From: Holothuria scabra
Lineage: Eukaryota > Echinodermata > Holothuroidea > Aspidochirotida > Holothuriidae
Direction of reading: 5' to 3'
Length of the DNA stretch: 64,000 bases
NCBI GenBank assembly: GCA_037179385.1
Contig: CM074200.1
Coordinates: 36,707,884-36,771,883 of the forward strand
A program made the translations under genes and the position numbers. The notes beneath the pieces were generated by a model. The model did no database searches and was not told the DNA's origin. It saw only the letters and a program-made list of their open reading frames with translations. This document shows, piece after piece, positions 1 through 11,600 of the stretch (positions within the stretch are counted from its first letter, which is position 1; each line of letters opens with the position of its first letter).

Positions 1-2176
1 AGTTAACATTTCATTTTCTTAGACCTCTGAGGTGAATCATATACTTATACTGTTGTCAGATTTTTGGCTCTTAATTTCTGACCGGAGACGGGGAAGATTT
101 TAGTAAATACAATATTCAAATCAAAACCAATTCCAAATCTGTTATGTGGCTGTGACTTTACAGCAGTACCAACATAAACAACATTTTCGTAGAGCTTAGA
201 AAGTTGATGTTTCCAGCCAGTAGTGAAGTGATAAGTTCAGCCCTAGGGCCATCCAATTTATTATGATTAGTTAGAAACTAATGGCCGACATTGGCAACAC
301 AATTCTCAGTACAGTAGTATCATCACTGGGGTTAAAAGCTAGGATTGTCATAGCCCGCAGAGCGGACGAAGTCTTTTTGTTCAGCTTATCGCTACGAAAA
401 ATCAACGTTCGTCAACATTGGAGACAAAATCATTTCAACTTGCATAGAAATCCTACGGAAACTTCCATTCACATAGCTCAACATGGATTGGTTGAAGCAA
501 GGCTATTAAATGTTTATTTAACAGGAAAACACTGGTACCATCATGATTGTACAACAGTACACGGAGTCATGGTGGTCGATTTTATTTAACACTGGTAGTG
601 TACAGCGGTTAATTAAGAACAACTGATCACACAGCCACGGGAAGAAACAGTTTGACACTTTTCAACAAAAGATTACTGTTTTAAATCAAATCTTTGATGA
701 AAGTTGTTATTGTTTGAAAGAGACCATGATCAAGACTTCCATCTAAACTAAAAGCTTCTGCAGATGTAATAAGCCAAATTTGTTTGGTTCAAACGTCTTT
801 GTGTTCAACGTTGAGCACCACCTACAGTACCTCAGGAATAGACCAATTGTGGTGAATGCTCATGAATATTAAAACAATCAACTTTTGGGCTCATTGAAAG
901 GAATTTCTGACCATGGCCGTCAGGCTCTGAGGGGAGGCAGCCTAAAGGGGGCTGCAGCCACAGAGGAGCTATGCAGGCTGGGATTGTCATCAACATTACC
1001 CTGCCAACTATGCATGGGGAGGTGCTTATACAACACTATGTTTTGTCAAGATAGGTATCATAGGCCCTATCCAACTTTTCCTTGTAGAAGACAGTTTCAG
1101 AAAGAAAGTGTTTTATCAAACCTCTTTGAAGTTGGTTACAGAGTCACATCTTTAATGGTCAATGTTTTATAGCACAGAGTGACAGTTGTTAATTAAAATT
1201 ACAAATTGGAAAGGACCTTTATTATAGTAAGTTTTTATAAAAGCAGTATGTTCCAGATAGGCTATGAGTACCAAATCTTGTACATAAGCAGCATGTATGT
1301 GCCGAATTATGTAGTATAAGTTTTTCATTATTTTGAATGCAAGTTATATGTGGTCAACAGAGTTCAGTGTGTGTAAATGTCTGTATATTTGGAAGATAGG
1401 TAGCAGTGATGAGTCAGGTACATAGTATACAGATTTCTGTTAGTGTTAATTGAGCAGCTGGTATTACCACAACTGGCAGGGTATCAAGAGTCTTGAAGCA
1501 CCTCCATATTCACATTGATGACAACTTGAAAAATTAGGCAAAACAACAGCACTTGAACCACTTGAAGACACCACAAACAACTATGTCATCACACTTTTGC
1601 ACCTCCTCACATTTTCACTTGAAGCAAAATGGGAAAAGCAAAGTCTGCGAGTTAACGAGACTGCCAGAGGGTGCATCACTCCAGTGTCAAACCGGCCACT
1701 TCGTCAACTATAGCAGGGACATACCCTGGGCAAAATCCCAAGGGGGCAGTTGAAATACTGCATACATAGAGCACCACCATTACTTAACATGTTGTGTACA
1801 TGCAATTTGGAAATCTCAATCAAGGGGGCAAAATTTTCTTCCCCTACCTGTAGGTTACAGCACTGACTAGGCAACTGACTGTGATGGCAAGCCAAGTGGG
1901 TAGAAAGCTGGAGTAAACTCACATACGTGAAACAAGGTTCAAGGTTAAACCAATGGCTTCTCCCACATTCGTGGTGGCTTAGCATCGTAAAACAACTGCC
2001 CTTCAAGGCCTGATTCAAGGCCTTCAAAGCCTGACTCTCATGCTCTTGTGAAACATACAGATCTTGGCAGCTAGAATAAACCTGCAGTATGCCACATGAG
2101 AACCCCTTTTAGAACACAAAGAGACAGCCTAAATAAGGTAATTTTGTGACTTGCAGGAGAAAACACTTCCTTTTTT

Positions 2177-2660
2177 GGTTCCTTGCGTTAGCAAAAGGAA
2201 CCTATGTAGTCAGGTTGGCGTGTGTGTGTGTGCGTGTATGTGTGTGTGTCTGTGACGCTAGCTTGGGTACGCTGTAACTCAACAAGGGAAAGTTGGATTA
2301 AATTGAAACTTGGTATATAGAAGTGGCATAGTTTGAAGGTGTGCCCTATCGTTTTTGGTGGAGGTCAAAGGTCATTTGAGGTCACCAGAGGTCAAAAACT
2401 AAAAACCTTCTCAACATGATATTTCAAGTTAGGAAACTTGGATAGATGTCATACTTGGTGTGTGGGTGTGTTATTGTGTAAGGATTAAATCTGATGTTTG
2501 GTGAAGGTCAAGGGGTCATCTGGGGTCACCAGGGGTCAAACACAGAAAAATGTTTTAACCCAGTATTTTAAGGTAAAAAGGACAGATTTCAAATCAATCT
2601 GTGTTTGGTTAAGGTCAAAGGTCATCAAGGTCACTGGAGGTCAACCAATGGAAACGTTAT
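2177..2660 (+). repeat. Hairpin-(TG)n-tandem repeat element, copy A
   Basis: The copy opens with a short palindrome (GGTTCC...GGAACC, 2177-2202), then a TG-rich microsatellite (about 2218-2250), then about three diverged units of a repeat. Each unit carries phrases such as 'aacttgga', 'catacttggt' and a cluster of AGGTCA half-sites. Perfect AGGTCAAAGGTCA (DR1) sites lie at 2362-2374 and 2612-2624. The same architecture recurs at 17597-18500 and 19516-20560. Confidence 0.8.
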
Positions 2661-3779
2661 TTAGAAAATGTTGTAAGCTAGATAAAGATAAGTTTAATAG
2701 ATTTTTTTATCTCACCTAGTTTTGCATGCTTACACACCCAAACACCTTAGAAATTTGGCCTTTACATTCGTTCAGTAATGATTACTTTGGGTTGTACACA
2801 GATTTTCGATCATTCAAAGTTGTAAGAGGGCAATAACTGAAATCTGTAGATTTCAATGAGCACAGGTCACACTGCATTAAACTGGTCTCTCTGCCAGTGG
2901 AAGCAATGCATGGATTATACAGTATGTCTCTTTAATACTGCTGTGCTCAGTGGGATAACCTAATCCTCATTCTATTATCACACCCCATTAACCACTTACT
3001 TTCTGCTTAACTGCTGAATAAACCCTGTTTTCTGTGTAGAGATAGCCACCAGGACAAATGGTAGATTGTTTTAAAGTAATAGCAAGTTTTATTTGAGAGC
3101 AGGTAAAAATAACTTATGAGAGAAGTTCAAGGGATGTTTTTCTCTCTCTAACCACATTGTGTATTGTTTTATATTGGTGATGATATCAACTTTGGTTACA
3201 AGCATAAATACATATGGAAATGAAGAAATGTTTTTGAAGGATCACCAAGCATTATACAAGTTGAATGTAAGTAAGGCCACAAAAATTTAATCATTGATAT
3301 CATATAATATAAGTACTAAAATACCCCTTGTGAAGATGTTACAAACATTGAGTATGAGCTTTCCCTTCGCTCTATTTCAAAGACTAGTTCTTATAATATC
3401 CAGCAAGGAACCACAGAGCCCATTGGGCTCTTGTTCATGTTTTTGGTCAAACCTCAGTTCCGTAAATTTCAGATTCATGGAGTAAAGCCTGCTTGATGGA
3501 GTGCCAAAAAAGCCTTTAAAATCACTTGAAATGTTTTAAAGAAACAAACCAATTATTCAGATCCATAATGATTTGATATTTTTTTTTCTTGAGGAGTGGG
3601 GAAAATAAACATTAAGTTTTTCAAAACAGATCTGGCCTATTAAAATCAATTGCTGGAACATACAGGTATTCTGGAAACAGTTAAGTCTATTCACTGGCAC
3701 GTAACAATCAAAACAAAAGGAAAAGATCAAATAGGTAAGCAAATTAAACAAATTTTGGTTAATTGAAAGGTAGTTAAAG

Positions 3780-4125
3780 GTGGAGTTCTAGTTCAGAATA
3801 AAACAAGGGTTTAAGGTCACTTTAAGTTTTGATATGCTAGAGGGGTACTTATTCTTAACATTTCTGTGAAATTTGTATGGAAATCTGGTGTGTGGTTCTT
3901 AGGGTATGAACAGGTTCAGAAATTTAGTAGTTTATTTTTTTCTCTTGAAGGACTTAAGACCCCTTCTGGGGTATGGTAGAATTACATAGAAAATGTGTAC
4001 ATGTATTACAAAAACAAAGGAGTAGAAAATTAGGTAAAGTTGTCACATTGTCAACAAAAAGTGAAATTGAAGCAAGCACATATGACATCATATCCTTGCA
4101 TTAATGGACAGTCTTTTGTTTTTCT
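3780..4125 (+). repeat. Diverged copy of the dispersed element seen at 54485-55030
   Basis: Phrases shared with the inverted-repeat element at 54.5 kb occur in the same order: 'ttgatatgcta', a following 'tattct..aacatttctg(g)tgaaa', and later 'gaagcaagca' with 'atgacatcat'. Judged by eye only, so the borders are approximate. Confidence 0.4.
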
Positions 4126-4263
4126 TTAAACTTTACAACCAAAGTTACTGAAGACTCCAGTTGGAAGATTTAATTTACAAAGCAATCCATTACTGTCTCA
4201 GACAACAGTTTGAGATGATCACCAAACTGCATTTTGAATGTACTTCAGTTTATGACTAAAATG

Positions 4264-4430
4264 AAGGGTTGTTGGATATTTGGATTTCTTTTTAAATCAT
4301 GATTTAAATTAGTGATTTAAATCATGATTTAAATCAGTGATTTAAACCAAATAAATGGATTTAAATCTGATTTTTTTATTTAAATCATAATTTTTTTCAA
4401 TTTTGATTGTGATTTAAATCAAACAACCCT
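4264..4430. repeat. Palindromic TTTAAATC-rich MITE-like element
   Basis: It is bounded by AGGGTTGTT (4264-4272) and its complement AACAACCCT (4422-4430). The interior is repeated ATTTAAATCATGATTTAAAT-type palindromes. It is a non-coding, hairpin-capable element with short inverted termini. Confidence 0.65.
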
Positions 4431-4724
4431 GCTGAAATGATTTGGGTACAAGCATTAGCCTTCCTTGGAAAGTCTTTAAGAAAGATTTGTAAAATAAAAA
4501 TGATTTTATAATACATACTTTCTTCCCATGTTTGTGCTGCTTCCCAGTCTGCTGCAAGTCAATCGTGCTCCCTCTATAGGATGAAAAGAAAGTGATATAA
4601 AATGACTTGACATATGTTAGTAGTCGTGACCATGAAAGTGAAATATATAAAGAAATAAATAAATAAAAAAAAGAAACTTTTTTTCTGTACTTCCTGTAAA
4701 CAAGCGAACCTATATTAAGTGTCT

Positions 4725-4860
4725 GCACGATATCTCATGATAGGAGTGACGGATACTTTTCATATTTGGTATAGATGTGTCATGTTGAGAGGAAGAACCC
4801 TAGTGTTTTGGTAGAGGTCTAAGGTCATTTGAGGTCACTGGGGGTCAGTGCTTGTTGGGA
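4725..4860 (+). repeat. Single diverged unit of the DR1 repeat family
   Basis: One unit carries the family phrases 'cgatatctca', 'gaggaagaaccc' and 'aggtctaaggtcatttgaggt'. The DR1 is imperfect (AGGTCT-A-AGGTCA). An isolated perfect DR1 follows at 5204-5216. Confidence 0.6.
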
Positions 4861-5538
4861 TTTGTACATTACCAACATGATGTAAGTGTATTTTGATCTT
4901 GTTAAATGAATCCTTGACATTCTGTGCCTAAATTGTAAAGATAAATCTATCAAGCACTCAATTTGAAAGAAAGAAGGCATTTCAGCAGCAAGGAATCACT
5001 GCCTTTTGGCTTTCTGGTGTTTTAATGGAAAATGCTTTTCATTATTTCATTTTGGTGGCTACCTCAATTTCATGAAATTTATATGGCACACTATTTAAAA
5101 TAGTTATTCTAGTGTTCCTTACCTGAAATTTTTTGGAAGATATTACAAAATGAAGAATATGAAATTGTTTGCACAGTAGGCAGGTGCCTTCCAGTTTTGG
5201 TGAAGGTCAAAGGTCAATTTGGCCTCCAGATTGCAATTGGGCCACCAACATCCTCTCAAAGATGAGAGGATGTTGGAAAGCTAGAGTGCTAGAATTTAAA
5301 TATAACCTTTATTGCTTGTGTACTTGTAGTTAGCTGATGCCCAGCAACTAACTAAAGAATTAATAATCCTTAATTAATTCTCAATGTTTTAAAGGTCTGA
5401 TCAATATTGAAAAGGTAAGAGCTTTCAGCAATTCTTAGAGGAAACAGTTTAAATTCTGAACTTCATGTTATAGAGTCTGCATCAATGTCGTAAAATAGTT
5501 ACCACTGATGTTTGTCATTTCCTGTTATTTTTTGTCAG

Positions 5539-5675
5539 TGTGAAGAAATTTATAGAGAACTGGAGGAGAAACTAAAGGCAGACATTTTGAATCACCTTGA
5601 ACGGATTGGTACACCTATACCAGAAGGGGGTGTGGTTGACTTGACTCAAGACTATATATCAGCAATAGAATCAAG
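5539..5675 (+). CDS. Exon a (first recognised): charged helix
   Basis: Acceptor tttttgtcag, donor AG|gtatga. It enters in phase 0 and leaves in phase 2. It encodes 45 residues beginning CEEIYRELEEK and containing a Pro/Gly turn (GTPIPEGG). This looks like a short amphipathic or coiled helix with a linker. The preceding exon was not found. Confidence 0.65.
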
Positions 5676-8600
5676 GTATGAAGTTAAGAACTTTCTTTCC
5701 CCTGTATCAGTGTTGCTGTATTCAGGACTGGCCAATTTTTCCCAACCAGTGTTAAAGTGAGGGAAAGGGGGAGAGCTGATAGCATGAGAGATGGATAAAA
5801 GGCAATGTACCATTTGTCTGGAGGGAATTTGTCTCATTTGATTTGGTAACAATTGAAGATACACAGGACACTCCCTATGGTTGAAAAATTATTTATGTAC
5901 TGGAAAGGAAGGCACAGTTTTTCAACAGCCTCGATCCTCTGTATTTCCATGTAAAAAATATCAAAATTTCTCTCAAGTTGCCAATCTTTCCCTCAAACTA
6001 TCCAAATTTCCTAGGAAAAAGGAATTCCATCTTCTCAACTTTTATCCACCCATGTAGGTTACTATGGCCAAAACTAGGTAGGTGAAACAGGTGATAGGGA
6101 TTAGCAAATGTAGAACCAAGGGGAAAATTAGACCAATATGAAACCTAGGGAAGGATTAGACCTAGGTATCGTGGACGTAGGGGAAGTGGGGAATGCCATA
6201 GAGCATGGTCCTAGACAGGGGTGAAATTACAAAGTAAATGTGCACAATTGAAATTCTAGCTACAAAGAGTTCTATATTGCATAAAATTTTGCATGCACAA
6301 GGCACATGCAAATTTTATATGTGCGGAGCCATATCGGAAAGAGAGTGAGAGAATAAATCAGAACATCTTCAAATGTTATGCCACAAATTTGCTGCCCTAA
6401 AATTTCCAGTCCAATGGTTAAGAAGCAGTAGCCCGTCATAGGACACTTTAACACAGGGTTTCTTGAATCTGATTGGATTGCCATCAACCATAAACTGAAA
6501 GATCAACTACAGCCTCTAAATTTTGATACACTTTACATGGTTGTTTAGCTAGTTTTTTCTCCATTCACTTACTTTGTAATGCATTGTAATAGAGTAAAAT
6601 TCCGATTGGATTGGATCATGTATGCTTACAGGCTGATAGAGCACCAAATCGTCAGCTTTGGGCAATGTAATGACCCAAATGAGTTCTGGGGTCACCCAGT
6701 GTCAGACTGATCTATATCAGCTGCTGGTCTATTTCGGCTGCTGTACACCAATGTGATTCCCATGTGCATGGGTTCCAATCCAGCGTGGTGTACATGGAAT
6801 TTTCTCCGGGTACTCTGACCTCTCCTCCCAGTGAGCATTATGCTTGCCACTAAAATTGGGTTGCCCAGCCAACAAAGTTGTAGTATGCCAAACTGGAGTG
6901 CCCTCAGCTAGGCAGACCAGTTAAGTTGGCAACTTTGCTCTTTTGCAAATGAGTACAAACATGTAGGTTTGAGAAAAAAAGTTGCCCTTAGAAAATTATT
7001 TGAAAAATTTTTAGCAACCGAGGAGATTCAGTGGCTTTTGTATGTTGCAGCTTCATGGCAGAATACAGCCACACTGCTTCTATTGTGCTGATAAGTGGAC
7101 ATTTTATTGGAGATTCATGGCTGGATGTAGACAAAATATTCTATTGAATTTTACTGAATTCAAGGTACCTGCCATTTGCCTGCTATGATGGATACGAAAT
7201 TTATTAAGTTGAGGGCTTGAACCAAAGGTAAGGTAAAGTCAGCTGGTTAATTGGTCCTCCCAAAGGTACTTCAGTTCGGCCTGCAATGACTTTGTCAGCT
7301 GGGCAACAGATTTTAGTGGGAAGCCTTTGCCAAGTGGAAGGAAAGCCAGAGTACCTTGAGAAAAACCCACAAACAGCAAGCTGGATTTGAACCCATGTAC
7401 ATGTGAATCACATTGGTGTGCAGCAGCTGGAATAGACCACTCTGCCACTAATTGATGACCCAATTTTGTGTGCTTTAAGCAGAAGGAGCATCACATATAT
7501 ACCATTCAAACATGCCTGTTGTGTCCTATCTCTTTCAATTTGCTGTTTCAATTCGTCACTGATAACATATTTTATTTCTACACATCTATAAATTCTATCT
7601 CCTATAAATATCAAATTTAGCATTATTTTAGCCTAATTTCTACTCCTCTCATATCAATCTACCCTTCTTTTATAGCACCACTGGCTCAGACAGCTCAGCT
7701 GATGATGGTCTGCCTGTTCATCTCCTTGCACTTGCTCCAAAGGTAGGATTTCTGGGTCTTTGACACAAATGCAAGAATTTAAATTCTTCCATGACTTCAT
7801 TATGTCATAATATGTTTTTTTTTTATGAAACTTCTCTGAAGAAACAAAAAAATTAATGATGAATAATGAAATGAAATAGCAGCAAGGATCACATTTCCAA
7901 TTTTGATGTCATACTATGTTTTTTGCAGTCTTAAAGACTGGTCATTCTGTATTCAGCTGTTAAATATTTTCATTTGATTAAAAACACCAGCTACCAGTAC
8001 ATTGTAGGATAAACCCATTATAAATTATTTGTGCAAGTAGCTGTGACCACTGGCATTCCTAAGGAAAAGCCATTCAGTATGACCCTCATGTGAGCATCAT
8101 GCATGAAATTGATTTAATTTTTTTTTTAAGGAGCAGGCAGGAGGAATACCACCTCAGTTTAATCTGAGGGTGAAGTGACCTTCCCCTAACCTCCTAATCT
8201 AAATCCTACATATGTGACATTGCCTGTGATGGCAAATTGATTTGAAACCATAAAGGTGACATATAACACCTACAATGCAAAATTTTCAACTAATCATATG
8301 TGGGGAAAAGAAAATATCTGATTCTGAAAATATTTCACTCCATATTGGGGCAGTTAATCCTGAACATTGTGGAGTGTGATTTTTGAAATAATTTTACATT
8401 GTTCAAGTAGTTTCAAGGATTACTTTTTTCAAGTATTTTAAATTCTAATCCTCTTACCCCAAACAGTTACAATTCTCCTAATACTCAAGCCCCTTTCCTT
8501 CCCACAACTGTGTGAAACTCATCTTTATCTTCACACAACCTCAGTTTATTGCTCCAAGATGAATTTAAAAGATGATGCTATCAAAAAATTCTCAGTGCAG

Positions 8601-11600
8601 TACATGCTGTGTAATATGAGCTACAGTACTCTGCATTTTTTTTAACTTACTGTCAATCAAAGAACTGTGCCAATTGAGAATTTCTGTTGACTGCTACAAT
8701 AATTGTAGTTTGGGGTAAGAGTGGACTGCCTTTAATTTTTCATCAGCATTTCATTGTTTTTACAGCTGACAAAGAAAAAGAAGTTGAAGACAAGGAAAGA
8801 AAGAGATAAAAAGAGAAACAGTCTTGGTGATAAGTCTAATCAGAAACTCAAAGATAGCAAGCCTGCTGAGAAATATGATGGGCCTGGAAAGAATAGAACA
8901 GTGGTTGTCGAGAAGAAAGAGGAAACAGAGAAGAAACCAAGCACACCAAAACTAAAAGACAAAGATAAAACTGATAAGGTGAATTAATTTGCTAATTTAA
9001 TGTAAGTTAGTTTGAGTAGGATAAGGGAAATCAGGGTAGATTTAAGCAGCTGGTGCTGAGTATTATATTCCATTATTGGATGTGATATTCAATTTCTTGC
9101 AGTAGCAAATGTAAGTTGAAGATCTGGCGGCACATTCAAACATCTTTGGCTAGGCTAGGTTAGACGGAATTTTACAGCCAATTTTCTAACCGATAGGTTT
9201 AAGTCAAGCTAGCCACAACCCTTTTTCCAATTGTGGCTCACTGGCATCTTTGGGATTCAGAATTAATCACTGTACATTGGATCAGTGTTTGCATTAATGT
9301 ACAGAATTTTGGGATGAGATTCCTGCAGTTGATCTCAAATCCTCCCCCCCCCCTTCAGAAGAAAGATGGAATAAAATGTAGGGGGGAATTCCCTCTTTCT
9401 TTTTTTTTTGTTTTTTATTGTTTTTGTAGCAAAATGGCAATTAAATACAGACCACTTGCTGTTGCTCAGGTCCACACAAAACTTGGAGCAATCTACTCCA
9501 ACTGGCAGAACAAAACAAACTCCTCAAAGGAATCATCATGTGACTGGTTCTGAAATGGACAAAATTGAATATTTGCTCAATTACATGACAGTTTTTATGC
9601 ACATGTCAGTATTAAAGGTCCAGTCCTCTCACCCCAAACAGTATCAATTCTCCTTACCTTCTTACTGAAGCCCCTCTCACAGTTGTCTAAAATTCATCCT
9701 CATCCAGACACAATCTCAGTTTATTGCTTCAAGGTCAGTATAGAAAAACACAATTTATATAATCAAAACACTCTCAGTACTGTTCATGCTCTGTAATATA
9801 AGCGTTGGCACTCTGCATTGTTTGAATTAGCTGTCAATCAAAGAGCTGAACCAATTGAGAATTTCAGTACCTGGGTACTATAATTGTAGTTTGGGGTGAG
9901 AGGTTTGGCCCTTTAATGTAAAAGAAGACCCCGCATTGTACAGATAATATGTTACAATAGTAATTCCTCTCTTGCCTGATATTAAATTACAGATTTCCTT
10001 ACAATATCTCAATGGAAATCCCCATGGATTCAATTCCTGACTAGGATGCACAAAAATGGGTTTTTTGTTTTTATGACAGAGGTTGTATCAACCTTTTTTA
10101 GAGCTAGTGCAGATTTCATGAATTGTGATATGTTTCTTTAACTCTTTAATTTGTCACAGTATAATGTGCCGTTTAACCTGCCATACCATATTCATTCTGA
10201 AATAATGTGTGACAAATGATGGTTTGGTTATGTGTTGTACTTCTTATTTATTAACCCATTAAGTCATCACAAACAATTAAGTGTTGACTTATTCAAGCTT
10301 CCAAAGTATTTTTGGTTTTTTGTCAACAAATTCTGTATGTCAAAGTAAAAAACCCTTATTCACAATTTGAAGTGAAAATTGCAAAAGTTGCTATCAACAG
10401 TTCAGTAACTCAAAAAAATTAGAGTTCCTAGTAAGTCACACCCACATCCCCCCACTTCCACCCCCACGCACCCAGATCTACCCTCCATGACATATTTGCA
10501 TACTATAAGTGATCAGTGTATGTTATGCCATCATTTACAGAGTTTAAGCAATAATTACTGTAATGTTTCACTGTTGTTATAGAACAGTGATGTGTATTTT
10601 ATTAAACAGTGGTCATTTCATCAAGACTGTGTATATAAATTGACTTTTTCTCAAAGACAGGGGAAGGTTTTGTTGCATGTAAAGAATTTCCAATGTGGGC
10701 AGTTCAGGTAAAGTTATTAAAAACTAATTTCTGTCTTTGAAAATAATCCTCTCCATACTCCCATGTAGCACTTAGTAATAAAAATTCATAACATGGTATG
10801 TACTCATGAAATGTAGCATTCATATAACATATAGCTTCAAATCTGCAAATTACAACATAATTGCCTTGTATACAATGCCTTATTTCTTTTTTTTTTCTGT
10901 ATTTGTGATAACAAGTATTTTAACTAGGGAATAAAGTCAGTGGTGCCCATGTCTCTACATCAGATTCGAACAGGCTATGACGTCACACATATGGGCTGAG
11001 AGACCCGAGGTGAAGCTGAGGGTCTCTGCCTATATGCGTGACGTCATAGCCTGTTCGAATCTGATATAGAGACATGGGTACCATGACTTTATTCCCATTC
11101 ATAAATACTTTAATTTCGAGAACTTTAGAAGGCAAAAAGCTTTCGTTTTTATAAATTTTTCATTGATCATCAATTATTCTCCTTAACTGACTTAAGTTCC
11201 ACGGAGTGCTGGTACATGCGTACGTTACAAAGACATTGACATTGAATAGCGTAGCGAAGAGCTGTATTACTATTACTGCAATGCACAGTATAGCTAGCTA
11301 GCTAGCTAGCTACACCATAACTTTGTCGCTTGAAAGTATGTACTCTCGACTCATGCATGACTCATACAGTCATACGCCTTCTTTGTGCCGTCTATTTGAA
11401 TAATAAATTATATTTTGGAAGTCTTGAACGAGGTCATATTTGGAATGAATTTTCTCTTGGATTTGGGACTATAGTCGTAAATAGTTCCACTAAAATTAAA
11501 TACTAGCTTCAGGATCTGTGGTTTGCTTTAGGCTATATTGCTCACTGCGACGTTTTACTTTGACACACTATTCCTGCTGTATGTTGTTGAAAACAAACTA

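Larger units (their letters stand above)
1..5538. other. Non-coding stretch upstream of the first recognised exon
   Basis: No exon with convincing protein character and usable splice sites was found here. The longer open frames (for example around 281-589 and 885-1172) read as random sequence without domain-like composition. The stretch may be an upstream intron of the 5.5-42 kb gene or intergenic sequence. It contains the DR1-type repeat array at 2177-2660, a palindromic TTTAAATC element at 4264-4430, a single diverged DR1-repeat unit near 4725-4860 and another DR1 site near 5204. Confidence 0.5.

Noticed and set aside
281..589. 102-codon open frame, possible small gene
   Set aside because: No domain-like composition, no splice context and no neighbours in phase; consistent with a chance frame.
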